DNA of 64,000 nucleotides from Variovorax gracilis (GTDB lineage Bacteria; Pseudomonadota; Gammaproteobacteria; Burkholderiales; Burkholderiaceae_C), in NCBI RefSeq assembly GCF_030317115.1, contig NZ_JASZYF010000001.1, positions 620,001-684,000 on the forward strand. Reading direction: 5' to 3'. The translations under genes were made by a program, and so were the position numbers. The notes below the pieces were generated by a model that saw only the letters and a list, made by a program, of their open reading frames with translations, was not told where the DNA came from and searched no databases. Positions 1 to 8,812 of this stretch are shown here, piece by piece (position 1 is the stretch's first letter; every line of letters starts with the position of its first letter).

Positions 1-199
1 TCGGCAGGTCGCTGCGCGCCTCGCGCGATTCGTCGCCCGTGGGGAGTTCGTCGCGAATGATCTCGTTGCACAGATCGATGCATTCGTCGCAGATGAAGAC
101 CGAAGGTCCTGCGATCAGCTTCTTGACCTCGTGCTGACTCTTCCCGCAGAACGAGCAGTAAAGCGTTTTTTCGCTGGAGGAGCCTTTTTTCTCGGCCAT
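1..199 (-). CDS. clpX: ATP-dependent Clp protease ATP-binding subunit ClpX, N-terminal part (cut by window edge)
   Basis: Reading leftwards from ATG at 199, the frame encodes the ClpX zinc-binding domain. Cys15, Cys18, Cys37 and Cys40 form the C4 treble-clef (YCSFCGKS ... FICDEC) that dimerises and binds substrates and adaptors. The AAA+ unfoldase module lies beyond position 1 and is not visible. ClpX unfolds substrates and feeds them into the ClpP barrel, and clpP lies directly upstream in the same direction, the usual order. About 66 residues are present. The identification rests on the zinc domain and the clpP neighbour, and both are convincing. Confidence 0.96.
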   Translation of the reverse strand, partial: MAEKKGSSSEKTLYCSFCGKSQHEVKKLIAGPSVFICDECIDLCNEIIRDELPTGDESREARSDLP

Positions 200-235
200 G
201 GACAATTGCCTCGTAACTGGGGTTTAACAATGATA

Positions 236-277
236 GCGAAACAAAAACGGCGTTCCCCGTGTGGGAAAACGCCGTTG
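236..277 (-). terminator. Intrinsic terminator after clpP
   Basis: On the minus strand AACGGCGTT pairs with AACGCCGTT (268-276 with 246-254) around a short loop, followed by a T-rich tract (TTTTTGTTT). It sits between clpP and clpX, so it probably sets partial read-through into clpX rather than separating them completely. Confidence 0.75.
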
Positions 278-306
278 TTGCTTGGGCGCCTCAGCGCCGG
301 GGTGCG

Positions 307-915
307 TTAACTGCGCTTCGCGATCACCTGGTCGATCAGACCATACTCCTTGGACTCGTCCGCCGTCAGGAAATAGTCCCGTTCGGTATCGCGGGCAATC
401 TTGTCGAAAGACTGGCCGGTGCGCTCCGCCAGGATGCGATTCATCTGCTCACGCGTCTTCAGGATGTCGCGGGCGTGGATCTCGATGTCCGTGGCCTGGC
501 CGCGAGCGCCACCCAGCACCTGGTGGATCATGATCTTGGAGTTCGGGAGCGAGAAACGCTTGCCCTTCTCGCCTGCAGCCAGCAGGAAGGCGCCCATGCT
601 GGCAGCGAAGCCGATGCACAGCGTCGACACGTCGGGCTTGATGAATTGCATGGTGTCGTAGATCGCCATGCCGGCGCTCACGCTGCCGCCCGGGGAATTG
701 ATGTAGAACGAAATGTCCTTGTCCGGGTTCTCGCTCTCGAGGAACAGGAGCTGCGCCACCACGAGATTGGCGGTCTGGTCGTTGACTTCGCCGACCAGGA
801 AGATCACCCGTTCCTTGAGAAGGCGCGAATAGATGTCGTAGGACCGTTCGCCACGGCCCGACTGCTCGATGACCATCGGAACCATGCCGAGGCCCGTAAT
901 TTCCTGTGCGCTCAT
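307..915 (-). CDS. clpP: ATP-dependent Clp protease proteolytic subunit ClpP
   Basis: Serine protease that forms the tetradecameric chamber degrading proteins unfolded by ClpX or ClpA in the cytoplasm. The 202-residue product has the full catalytic triad: Ser106 (in FAASMGAF), His131 (IMIHQ) and Asp180. It also has the INSPGG oxyanion segment near residue 72. The start at 915 is chosen because GGAGAG lies just upstream and the protein then begins [10 protein letters not shown] as in relatives; an upstream in-frame ATG at 972 would add 19 atypical residues. It lies between tig and clpX, all on the minus strand, the classic proteostasis cluster. Nothing is unusual in the coding sequence. Confidence 0.98.
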   Translation of the reverse strand: MSAQEITGLGMVPMVIEQSGRGERSYDIYSRLLKERVIFLVGEVNDQTANLVVAQLLFLESENPDKDISFYINSPGGSVSAGMAIYDTMQFIKPDVSTLCIGFAASMGAFLLAAGEKGKRFSLPNSKIMIHQVLGGARGQATDIEIHARDILKTREQMNRILAERTGQSFDKIARDTERDYFLTADESKEYGLIDQVIAKRS

Positions 916-954
916 TTTTGCTCTCCAGAGGGGTTTGTACTGTACCCAGACGAA

Positions 955-986
955 ATGGGGCTCGTGCCGCAAAGCACAAGCCCCAT
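955..986 (-). terminator. Hairpin between tig and clpP (weak terminator or attenuator)
   Basis: A 13-bp stem (955-967 with 974-986, one mismatch or wobble depending on strand) with a short loop follows the tig stop. On the minus strand it is followed only by ATTTCGTCT, a poor U-tract. It is therefore more likely a partial terminator or a processing and stability element between tig and clpP than a full stop. Confidence 0.45.
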
Positions 987-1011
987 GGTTGGACCGCGGT
1001 GCTCCGCCCGA

Positions 1012-2325
1012 TCAGCCCTGCTGGGCCATCAGTTCGTCGAAGGAAACCGACTTGGCGTTGACCTTGGCCTTGCCGAGCACGAAGTCCGTCACGTTGTTCT
1101 CGATCACGACGGCTTCGACTTCCGCGAGGCGGCGGTTGTCGCCGAAATACCAGCGAACCACGTCGGCCGGCTTCTCGTAGCTGGCGGCGAGTTCGTCGAT
1201 GTGGGCCTTGATCTGCTCGGGCTTGGCTTGCAGGTTGTTCGCACGCACCAGTTCGGCCACGACCAGGCCGAGGCGCACGCGGCGCTCGGCTTGCGGACGG
1301 AACACGTCATCGGGGATCGGGGCCTTGTCGGCGTCCTTGATGCCGCGCTGCTTGAGCTCGGCGCGGGCGCCTTCGATCATGCGGTCGACTTCGGCCTGCA
1401 CGCTCGACTTGGGCAGGTCCAGCTCGGCGTTGGAAATCAGCGAGTCCATCACCGCGTTCTTGTTGCGGGCCAGCAGGCGGAACTTGACTTCGCGCTCCAG
1501 GTTCTTCTTGATGTCGGCGCGCAGGCCTTCGACCGTGGCGTCGGCGATGCCGAGCGACTTGGCGAGCTGTTCGTTGACTTCGGGCAGGTGGGAGGCTTCG
1601 ATCTTCTTCACGGTGACCATGAAGTCGGCTTGCTTTCCGGCCACGTCCTTGCCGTGATAGTCGGCCGGAAACGACAGCGGGAAGGTGCGGCTGTCGCCGG
1701 CCTTCAGGCCGCGCACGGCATCTTCGAATTCCTTGAGCATCTGGCCTTCGCCAACGATGAACTGGAAGTCCTCGGCCTTGCCGCCCTGGAAGGTTTCGCC
1801 GTCGATCTTGCCTTCGAAGTCGACAGTGACGCGGTCACCGTCCTGTACCACGGCGTCCTGCGCGCGCTGTGCAAAGGTACGGCGTTGCTTGCGCAGGATG
1901 TCGAGCGTCTTGTCGATCGCGTCGTCGCCCACTTCAGCGCTGAGCTTTTCGACTTCGGCGCCGGACAGGTCGTTGATCTTGACGTCCGGGAAGACTTCGA
2001 AAACCGCGTCGAAAGCGAGTTCGCCCTCGGGCGCATCTTCCTTTTCGGTGATGCGCGGCTGGCCGGCCACGCGCAGTTTGGCTTCGTTGGCCGCCTGCGA
2101 GAAAGCCTCGCCGACCTTGTCGTTCATGACTTCGTAGTGGACCGAGTAGCCGTAGCGCTGGGCCACGACGTTCATCGGCACCTTGCCGGGACGGAAGCCG
2201 TCCATCTTGACGGTGCGGGCCAGCTTCTTGAGGCGCGAATCGACCTCGGACTGGATGGTGCCGACGGGCAAGGTCAGCGTGATCTTGCGTTCGAGCTTCT
2301 CGAGGGTTTCAACGTTCACGGTCAT
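1012..2325 (-). CDS. tig: Trigger factor, ribosome-bound chaperone and peptidyl-prolyl isomerase
   Basis: Trigger factor binds near the ribosomal exit tunnel and shields nascent chains. The 437-residue product has the usual three parts: an N-terminal ribosome-binding domain with a GFRPGKVP signature (about residues 44-51), a central FKBP-type PPIase domain (starting at DGDRVTVDFEG) and a long helical C-terminal chaperone domain. The start at 2325 (MTVNVETLEKLERK) follows AAGGAAG. An upstream ATG would read into the tRNA-Leu gene and is rejected. It is upstream of clpP in the same orientation. Length and domain order are typical. Confidence 0.98.
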   Translation of the reverse strand: MTVNVETLEKLERKITLTLPVGTIQSEVDSRLKKLARTVKMDGFRPGKVPMNVVAQRYGYSVHYEVMNDKVGEAFSQAANEAKLRVAGQPRITEKEDAPEGELAFDAVFEVFPDVKINDLSGAEVEKLSAEVGDDAIDKTLDILRKQRRTFAQRAQDAVVQDGDRVTVDFEGKIDGETFQGGKAEDFQFIVGEGQMLKEFEDAVRGLKAGDSRTFPLSFPADYHGKDVAGKQADFMVTVKKIEASHLPEVNEQLAKSLGIADATVEGLRADIKKNLEREVKFRLLARNKNAVMDSLISNAELDLPKSSVQAEVDRMIEGARAELKQRGIKDADKAPIPDDVFRPQAERRVRLGLVVAELVRANNLQAKPEQIKAHIDELAASYEKPADVVRWYFGDNRRLAEVEAVVIENNVTDFVLGKAKVNAKSVSFDELMAQQG

Positions 2326-2359
2326 TTCAGTCTTCCTTGTGAGGGGTCTTGTCTTGTGC

Positions 2360-2446
2360 TGGTGCGCGGGGCCGGACTCGAACCGGCACGCCATTGCTGG
2401 CGTCAGGACCTAAACCTGGTGCGTCTACCAATTTCGCCACCCGCGC
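2360..2446 (-). tRNA. tRNA-Leu (anticodon UAG)
   Basis: The minus strand from 2446 reads GCGCGGG ... CCCGCGC with discriminator A and an encoded CCA (2362-2360). The anticodon loop TTTAGGT gives anticodon UAG, which reads CUN leucine codons. The long variable arm and GGTTCGAGTCC T-loop fit a class II tRNA of 87 nt including CCA. It lies immediately upstream of tig. Confidence 0.95.
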
Positions 2447-2469
2447 GGTTCCAGTGTCTTCAGGTGATG

Positions 2470-2497
2470 AATAAACGAAAGCGGCCCAGAGGCCGCC
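2470..2497 (-). terminator. Probable terminator of the RND pump operon
   Basis: GCGGCC-CAGA-GGCCGC (2481-2496) forms a tight hairpin. Read on the minus strand it is followed by TTTCGTTTATTC. It lies about 60 nt past the RND stop codon and just before the tRNA-Leu gene. Confidence 0.55.
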
Positions 2498-2558
2498 TTC
2501 GTCTACCAGGAGCGGACGACCCGGAAGCCCCCCGCTTGAAATCGGTCAACCGCGTATT

Positions 2559-5500
2559 TTAAGCGCGAACGAGAGCCTCTTCGGCCTCCACCGCCGGGTT
2601 TCTCTCATCCCGCTTCACGCGGAACCATGCCGCATACATGGCCGGCAGCGCCAGCAGCGTGAGCACCGTCGCCACGATGAGCCCGCCCATGATGGCCACG
2701 GCCATCGGCCCCCAGAAAACGCTGCGCGACAACGGAATCATGGCCAGCACGGCCGCCGCCGCGGTCAGCACGATCGGCCGCAGACGCCGCACCGCCGATT
2801 CGACGATGGCCTCCCAGGCCGGGACGCCGGAAGCGCGGTCGCTCTCGATCTGGTCGATCAGGATCACTGCGTTGCGCTGGATCATCCCCATCAACGCGAT
2901 CACGCCCAGCAACGCCACGAAGCCGAACGGCCGGTTCAGCGCCAGCAAGGCGCCCGCGACACCGACGATGCCCAGCGGCCCCGTGATGAACACCAGCAGC
3001 GAACGGCTGAAGCTGTGCAGTTGCAGCATCAGCAGGGTGAACACCAGGAACAGCATGATCGGCACGCCGGCCACGATGGAGGCCGAGCCCTTGCTGCTTT
3101 CCTCCACAGCACCCGCCACCTCGATGCGGTAGGCGCCGTCGCCGGCCGCGTGCCATCGAGCCTCCAGTTCGCGCAGTTTCGGCAGCAGTTGGTTGGTGAC
3201 GGTCGCGCCCTGCAGGCCTTCCACGATGTCGCCCTGCACCGTGATTGCATAGTCGCGGTTCTCGCGCCACATGACGCCCGGTTCCCAGGTGAAGACCGGC
3301 TTGGCGATCTGCGTCAGGGGAATCGAGCGGCCCGAGCTCGTGGGCAGGTAGGCGTTGCCGATGTCCGAGATCGCCTCGCGCTCGTCCGGGGACTGGCGCA
3401 GCGTGATGTCGATGAGCAGATCGTTCTCGCGGTACTGCCCGACCGTCGTGCCGCTGAACATGGTCCGTGAGGCCTGCGCGATCGCCTGGCTGGTGACGCC
3501 GAGCGCACGCGCCTTGTCCTGGTCGACTTCGAGCCGGATCACCTTGACCGATTCGTTCCAGTTGTCATTGACGCCGCGCATGTTCGCGTTCTCGCGCATC
3601 ACGGCCTTGACCTGGTCCGCGTGCGCGCGCAGCTGCGCGGGGTCCGTGCCGATCACGCGGAACTGGACCGGGTACGGCACCGGCGGGCCGTTGGGCAGCA
3701 ACTTGACGCGCCCGCGCGCCTCGGGGAATTCCTGCGCCAGCACGGCGGGCAGCTTGATGCGCAGCGATTCGCGGTACTTCAGGTCCTTCGTCAGCACGAT
3801 CATCTGCGAGACGTTGGTCTGCGGAAACACCTGGTCGAGCGGCAGGTAGAAGCGCGGAACGCCCGAGCCGATCCAGCTCGTGACGGTGCTGACGCCGTCT
3901 TCCTTCTGCAGCCGCTGCTCGACCCGCTTCGCCACTTCCTCGTTCGCGGCAAAGGACGTGCCTTCCGGAAACCACAACTCGACCAGGATTTCCGGCCGGC
4001 TCGAATCCGGGAAGAACTGCTGCTGGACCTTCCCCATACCGAAGATGCCCAACGCAAAGACCAGCAGCGTGGCGCCGATGGTCAACCACCGATGCTCGAC
4101 GCACCAGTTCACCGTGCGGCGGAAGGTGTTGTAGAACGGCGTGTCGAAGAGTTCGTGCGGCGGCGCATCCGGATCGTGCGGCTTCACCTTGAGCAGCAGC
4201 GTGCCGAGGTAGGGGACGAAGTAAACCGACACGAACCAGCTCAGCACCAGCGCGATCACGGTGACCGCGAAGATGGCGAAGGTGTATTCGCCTGTGACGG
4301 ACTTGGCGATGCCGATCGGCAGGAAGCCCGCCGCCGTGATCAGCGTGCCCGTGAGCATCGGCTTGGCTGTGACGTCGTACGCGAAGGTGGCGGCGCGGAC
4401 CTTGTCGTAGCCCTCCTCCATCTTTCGCACCATCATCTCGACCGCGATGATCGCGTCGTCGACCAGCAGTCCGAGCGCGATGATCAGGGAACCGAGCGAT
4501 ATCTTGTGCAGGCCGATGCCGAAGTAGTTCATCGCGAGGAAGGTCACGGCCAGCACCAGCGGGATGGTGATCGCCACCACCAGGCCCGGCCGGATGTCGA
4601 CGTACCAGCCGAAGCGCCCGCCCTTGTGCAGACCCAGCGCGATGAAGCTCACGGCAAGCACGATCGCCACGGCCTCGATCAGGACGCTGACGAATTCATT
4701 GACCGATCTCGAGACGGCCACTGGCTGGTCCTGCACCTGCACGAGCTTGACGCCGACCGGCAGCCGATGGTCGATCTCGGCCGTGGCGCTGCGCAGCGCC
4801 TTGCCCAGCTCGATGATGTCGCCGCCCTTGGCCATCGAGACACCGAGCGCAATCACTTCCTTGCCCTGGTGGTGCACCTTGACGGCCGGCGGATCGACGT
4901 AGGCTCGGTGAATCTCGGCGATGTCGCCCAGGCGCATCTGGCTGCCCGAACTGCCGCGGATCGGCATCGCGCGCAGTTGCTCCACGCTCGTGAACTGGCC
5001 CCCGACGCGCACCTGCACGACGTCCTGCGGCGACTGGATGGTTCCAGCGCTTTCGATCGCGTTCTGCGACCCGAGCTGGGCCAGCACGGTATTGAAGTCC
5101 AGACCGAGCTGCGCGAGCCGCTTCTGCGAAACCTCGATGAAGACCTTCTCGTCCTGCACGCCGAACTGCTCGACCTTTGCCACGTCCTTCACGCGCAGCA
5201 GGCGCTGGCGCACGTCGTCCGCAAAGGTCTTGAGTTCGGCATAGCTGAATCCGTCGCTTTCCAGCGCATAGATAACGCCGTAGACGTCGCCGAAGTCATC
5301 GTTGAAGAACGGGCCCTGGATGCCGGCCGGCAGCGTGCCCCGCATGTCGCTGATCTTCTTGCGCACCGTGTACCAGACGTTCGCGACCTCGCTGGCCTTC
5401 GACGAATCCTTGATCTGGAAAATGATCTGCGACTCGCCCGGCTTCGAGTAGCTGCGGATCTTGTCGGCGTAGGGTGCTTCCTGAAGCGTGCGTTCGAGCT

Positions 5501-5732
5501 TGTCGGTCACCTGCTCGGCCACCTGCTGCGCGGTAGCGCCCGGCCAGTAGGTGCGAACCACCATCGCGCGGAAGGTGAAGGGAGGGTCTTCGTCCTGGCC
5601 CAGCTGGAAATAGGACGCGAAGCCCAGCAACATCAGCACGAGCATCAGGTAGCGCGTGAGCGCCGCGTGCTCGAGCGCCCATTTCGAAAGGTTGAAGCCG
5701 GCCTTGCCGGACGCGTCGGTCTGGGACGTCAT
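2559..5732 (-). CDS. Efflux RND transporter permease subunit (HAE1 family, TriC/VexK-like)
   Basis: Inner-membrane proton-driven antiporter of a tripartite efflux pump, 1057 residues. The first transmembrane segment is at about residues 27-45 (RYLMLVLMLLGF). Large periplasmic loops follow TM1 and TM7. The proton-relay pair Asp425-Asp426 sits in LGLLVDDAIIAVEMM. The start at 5732 is taken because it lies 10 nt after the adaptor stop and gives a normal cytoplasmic N-terminus; an upstream in-frame ATG adds 59 Arg-rich residues overlapping the adaptor. No outer-membrane channel gene accompanies it, so it presumably borrows one. The periplasmic sequence (QDEDPPFTFRAM) resembles TriC-type pumps; the substrate is unknown. 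Confidence 0.93.
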   Translation of the reverse strand: MTSQTDASGKAGFNLSKWALEHAALTRYLMLVLMLLGFASYFQLGQDEDPPFTFRAMVVRTYWPGATAQQVAEQVTDKLERTLQEAPYADKIRSYSKPGESQIIFQIKDSSKASEVANVWYTVRKKISDMRGTLPAGIQGPFFNDDFGDVYGVIYALESDGFSYAELKTFADDVRQRLLRVKDVAKVEQFGVQDEKVFIEVSQKRLAQLGLDFNTVLAQLGSQNAIESAGTIQSPQDVVQVRVGGQFTSVEQLRAMPIRGSSGSQMRLGDIAEIHRAYVDPPAVKVHHQGKEVIALGVSMAKGGDIIELGKALRSATAEIDHRLPVGVKLVQVQDQPVAVSRSVNEFVSVLIEAVAIVLAVSFIALGLHKGGRFGWYVDIRPGLVVAITIPLVLAVTFLAMNYFGIGLHKISLGSLIIALGLLVDDAIIAVEMMVRKMEEGYDKVRAATFAYDVTAKPMLTGTLITAAGFLPIGIAKSVTGEYTFAIFAVTVIALVLSWFVSVYFVPYLGTLLLKVKPHDPDAPPHELFDTPFYNTFRRTVNWCVEHRWLTIGATLLVFALGIFGMGKVQQQFFPDSSRPEILVELWFPEGTSFAANEEVAKRVEQRLQKEDGVSTVTSWIGSGVPRFYLPLDQVFPQTNVSQMIVLTKDLKYRESLRIKLPAVLAQEFPEARGRVKLLPNGPPVPYPVQFRVIGTDPAQLRAHADQVKAVMRENANMRGVNDNWNESVKVIRLEVDQDKARALGVTSQAIAQASRTMFSGTTVGQYRENDLLIDITLRQSPDEREAISDIGNAYLPTSSGRSIPLTQIAKPVFTWEPGVMWRENRDYAITVQGDIVEGLQGATVTNQLLPKLRELEARWHAAGDGAYRIEVAGAVEESSKGSASIVAGVPIMLFLVFTLLMLQLHSFSRSLLVFITGPLGIVGVAGALLALNRPFGFVALLGVIALMGMIQRNAVILIDQIESDRASGVPAWEAIVESAVRRLRPIVLTAAAAVLAMIPLSRSVFWGPMAVAIMGGLIVATVLTLLALPAMYAAWFRVKRDERNPAVEAEEALVRA

Positions 5733-5742
5733 GACGGCGTCC

Positions 5743-6912
5743 TCAGCGCGTGGCGACGGGAGCGACGGGGGCTTGCGCCGGCGCGATCGCCTGCCCGGGA
5801 GTGCCGGGCGTCGCGCCCTTCCCTTTTTCCTGGTAGATGGTGACCTTCTGCCCCGGCGACAGGACGTGCACCCCCGCCGCAACCACCAGCATGCCCGGGG
5901 AGACGCCACTGCCGATCACGGCTTCGTTGCCATCGGCCGTGGCGACCTGCACCGGCTGCGAGCGGACCGTCATTGTGTCCTTGTCGAGGACCCAGACGGC
6001 GGTTCCCTGGCCTTCCTGGCGCAATGCGCTGGTCGGCAACTTCAGCACCACCGCACCGTTGCGCGACAAGGCTTTCGGACGCGCATACACCGTCGCCCCG
6101 AGCGCAGGTGCCGTCGCGGCGTCGATCGTCACCTTGACGGTGTACGTGCGCGTGACCGCGTCGGCGCTGGCCGCCACCTCGCGCACCTTGCCCTCGAGTT
6201 CCGCTCCGCCGGCCCAGCCGCGCACCGCAACAGCGGAACCCGGCTTGACCAGCGCCGCCCGGTCTTCGGGCACCGCGAAGACGACGTCGCGCGCGCCGTC
6301 CTGGGCGATGCGCACGACCGGCGTTCCGGCCGCCACCACCTGCCCCGGCTCGGCCTCGATCGCGGTGATGATGCCCGGCACGTCGGCCACGAGCGTCGTG
6401 TAGTTGGCCTGGTTGCCCTGGGACGCCAGTTGCGCCTGCGCCTGTTCCAGTTGAGCCTGTGCGGCCTTGTAGGTGGTCTCCCGGCGCTCCAGGTCGGCGC
6501 CGCTGATGAAATTCTGCTCGCGGAGTTCGCGGTAACGCTTGAGGTCCGCCGCCGCGAGATCGCGATTGGTCAGTGCGGCCGCGTGCTGCGCGCGGGCGCC
6601 CTCGGCCGCCAGCTTGTAGTCCTGCGGATCGAGCTGGGCCAGCACCTGCCCGGCCTGCACGTGCTGGCCGAGTTCGGCCTGGCGACGCGTGATCTTGCCG
6701 GCCACCCGGAACCCGAGCCGCGACTCGACCCGTGCCCGCACTTCGGCCGAGAACTCGGGTTCGGTTTCATAAGCAGTCGCCCCCACCGAGACTACCTTGA
6801 CGGCCCGCAATGGCTCCTCCGCAGCGGGCGGGCGCGAGCAGCCGGCAAGTGCAAGGATGGCAAGCAGCAGCCAGGCGCGGCCGGGCAACGAGGAGAGGGA
6901 CGACGCGGTCAT
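5743..6912 (-). CDS. Efflux RND transporter periplasmic adaptor (membrane fusion lipoprotein)
   Basis: Adaptor linking the RND pump encoded 10 nt downstream to an outer-membrane channel; 389 residues. The N-terminus is a lipoprotein signal (LLLAILALAGC, lipidated Cys about residue 25). Next comes a barrel-sandwich/lipoyl segment (RVAGKITRRQAELGQHVQAGQVLAQLD), then an alpha-hairpin rich in Ala and Gln (QLEQAQAQLASQGNQ), and a second lipoyl half with beta-barrel. It is the first gene of a two-gene unit, with an operator-like palindrome just upstream and hpnC divergent beyond it. This arrangement is typical of pumps under a TetR-family repressor, but no repressor gene is adjacent. Confidence 0.93.
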   Translation of the reverse strand: MTASSLSSLPGRAWLLLAILALAGCSRPPAAEEPLRAVKVVSVGATAYETEPEFSAEVRARVESRLGFRVAGKITRRQAELGQHVQAGQVLAQLDPQDYKLAAEGARAQHAAALTNRDLAAADLKRYRELREQNFISGADLERRETTYKAAQAQLEQAQAQLASQGNQANYTTLVADVPGIITAIEAEPGQVVAAGTPVVRIAQDGARDVVFAVPEDRAALVKPGSAVAVRGWAGGAELEGKVREVAASADAVTRTYTVKVTIDAATAPALGATVYARPKALSRNGAVVLKLPTSALRQEGQGTAVWVLDKDTMTVRSQPVQVATADGNEAVIGSGVSPGMLVVAAGVHVLSPGQKVTIYQEKGKGATPGTPGQAIAPAQAPVAPVATR

Positions 6913-6940
6913 GAAGCACCCTTGAAAAGCGAAAGGGCCA

Positions 6941-6962
6941 TTAATGACCCGCCGGTTAGTAA
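6941..6962. promoter_or_regulatory. Candidate repressor operator upstream of the RND pump
   Basis: TTAATGACC-CGCC-GGTTAGTAA is an imperfect inverted repeat (7 of 9 positions match) centred about 40 nt upstream of the adaptor start. Size and spacing resemble TetR-family operators in front of RND pumps. It could act on the pump promoter, the divergent hpnC promoter, or both. The protein that binds it is not encoded nearby. Confidence 0.4.
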
Positions 6963-7061
6963 TCTAGGGTAAACGCCAATCGCTGTCAACGAAATCAGTA
7001 GCACTGCGGCGGAATCCTCGCCGCGCCGGCCGCGTCGTACCCGTGCAGCACAATCCGCCGC

Positions 7062-7958
7062 GTGCCATCCACCTCCACTCCCGTCCGCGCGGCCGCGCCG
7101 ACCCACTACGAAAATTTCCCCGTGGCCTCCTGGCTATGCCCGCCCCGGCTGCGCCCGCCCATCGCCGCGATCTATGCCTTCGCGCGCACGGCCGACGACA
7201 TTGCCGACGAAGGCGATGCCAACCCGGCCCAGCGGCTCGGGGCGCTGCGCGCCTTTCGCGCGGACCTTGCCTCTGCGGCGCGAGGCGCAGCGACGTCGGA
7301 TCGCTGGCCTGAAGTCTTCGGCCCCCTCGCGCATGCCATTCGCGGCTTCGCATTGCCGGAAAACCTGCTCGCCGACCTCCTCTCCGCGTTCATGCAGGAC
7401 ATCGAGAAGACGCGCGACAGCGCAGGCTACGCCGACCGCACCGAGTTGCTGGACTACTGCCGCCGCTCGGCCAACCCGATCGGCCGGCTCTTGCTGCATC
7501 TGTATGGTGTCGACGATGCGCCCTCGCTTGCACGGAGCGACGCCATCTGCAGCGCCTTGCAACTCATCAATTTCTGGCAGGACCTGAGCGTCGATCTGCC
7601 TCGAGGGCGTTTCTATCTGCCGCACGAGGACAGCCGGTCACATGGACTGGGCGCCGGCGACTTCCACGCCTTCAGGCCACTGGGACCTGCAGCCCCGACG
7701 CCGAAGGCCATCGAACTCGTCGCCAGCGAGGTCGCGTGGGCGCGCGCACTGATGCGCGAAGGCGCGCCGCTCGTGCATCGGCTTCCGGGACGCGCCGGAT
7801 GGGAGCTGCGCTTCGTGGTCCAGGGCGGCAACCGCATCCTCGACAAGATCGAAGCGCTCGGTTGCGACACCTTCTCGGCCCGACCGACCATCGGCGGCGC
7901 CGACGCGCCGCTGCTCGCGTGGCGGGCCCTGCGTATGCGGAGACAATTGTCCGCATGA
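7062..7958 (+). CDS. hpnC: Hydroxysqualene synthase HpnC
   Basis: Trans-isoprenyl-diphosphate synthase fold enzyme that converts presqualene diphosphate to hydroxysqualene in the three-enzyme bacterial squalene route. The 298-residue protein has the first Asp-rich motif (ARTADDIADEGD, about residues 45-56) and a second one in NFWQDLSVDLPRGRFYLP. The likely start is GTG at 7062, as no ATG lies at a suitable place. It is followed 13 nt later by hpnD and then hpnE, the standard hopanoid-precursor order. It is divergent from the RND adaptor. No squalene-hopene cyclase is visible, so the end product (hopanoid or other squalene use) cannot be told here. Confidence 0.93.
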   Translation: MPSTSTPVRAAAPTHYENFPVASWLCPPRLRPPIAAIYAFARTADDIADEGDANPAQRLGALRAFRADLASAARGAATSDRWPEVFGPLAHAIRGFALPENLLADLLSAFMQDIEKTRDSAGYADRTELLDYCRRSANPIGRLLLHLYGVDDAPSLARSDAICSALQLINFWQDLSVDLPRGRFYLPHEDSRSHGLGAGDFHAFRPLGPAAPTPKAIELVASEVAWARALMREGAPLVHRLPGRAGWELRFVVQGGNRILDKIEALGCDTFSARPTIGGADAPLLAWRALRMRRQLSA

Positions 7959-7971
7959 AGAGGCCCGCACG

Positions 7972-8811
7972 ATGACCCCCGAGCAGTACGTCCAGGACAA
8001 GGCCGCTGCATCGGGCAGCAGTTTCTATTACGCATTCCTGTTTCTCCCAAAGCCGCGCCGCGCCGCCATCACCGCGTTCTATGCGTTCTGCCGCGAGATC
8101 GACGACGTGGTCGACGAGGTCACCGATCCGGGCGTCGCGGCCACCAAGCTCGCGTGGTGGCGAACCGAGGTCGCCCAGTCCTATGCTGGCCAGCCTCACC
8201 ATCCGGTGATGCAGGCGCTGATGCCGCATGCCGCCACCTACGGCATCGAGGAGCGCCAGTTGCACGAAGTGATCGAGGGCTGCCAGATGGACCTGGACCA
8301 GACCCGCTACCTCGACTTCCTCGCCCTGCGACGTTACTGCCACCTGGTGGCCGGCGTGGTGGGCGAAGGCGCGGCACGCATCTTCGGCCAGAGCGATCCG
8401 CGGACCACCGAGTACGCGCACAAGCTGGGCCTCGCGCTGCAATTGACCAACATCATCCGTGACGTCGGCGAGGACGCGCTGCGCGGACGCATCTACCTTC
8501 CCGTCAGCGAGTTGCAGCAGTTCGACGTCAAGGCGCACGAGATCCTGAATCGCGTGCACTCGGAGCGTTTCGTCACACTGATGAAGTTCCAGGCGGCACG
8601 TGCGCACACGGCCTACGACGAAGCGCTCGCCCTGCTCCCGCCCGCCGACCGCCGCATGCAGAAACCCGGGCTGATGATGGCCAGCATCTACCGCACGCTG
8701 CTGCGCGAGATCGAGCGCGACGACTTCCAGGTGCTGCACCAGCGCGTGAGCCTGACACCCGTGCGCAAGCTGTGGCTGGCATGGCGGGTACAGGCTCTGG
8801 GGAAGCTCTGA
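7972..8811 (+). CDS. hpnD: Presqualene diphosphate synthase HpnD
   Basis: Condenses two farnesyl diphosphates to presqualene diphosphate, the substrate of HpnC. The 279-residue protein shows both Mg-binding motifs: CREIDDVVDEVTD (about residues 41-53) and NIIRDVGEDALRGRIYLP (about residues 160-177). The C-terminal region after residue 245 is short, as in bacterial family members. It begins 13 nt after hpnC and its TGA is 1 nt from the hpnE start, so the three genes are almost certainly one transcript and translationally coupled. Confidence 0.95.
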   Translation: MTPEQYVQDKAAASGSSFYYAFLFLPKPRRAAITAFYAFCREIDDVVDEVTDPGVAATKLAWWRTEVAQSYAGQPHHPVMQALMPHAATYGIEERQLHEVIEGCQMDLDQTRYLDFLALRRYCHLVAGVVGEGAARIFGQSDPRTTEYAHKLGLALQLTNIIRDVGEDALRGRIYLPVSELQQFDVKAHEILNRVHSERFVTLMKFQAARAHTAYDEALALLPPADRRMQKPGLMMASIYRTLLREIERDDFQVLHQRVSLTPVRKLWLAWRVQALGKL

Positions 8812-8812
8812 T

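Noticed and set aside
259..2562. A 767-codon plus-strand frame across clpP, tig and the tRNA-Leu gene
   Set aside because: It runs antisense through two well-defined genes and a tRNA, which is incompatible with a real gene.
3621..5843. A 740-codon open frame antisense to the first RND gene
   Set aside because: His/Arg/Asp-rich composition without any domain; a mirror of the strong RND coding frame.
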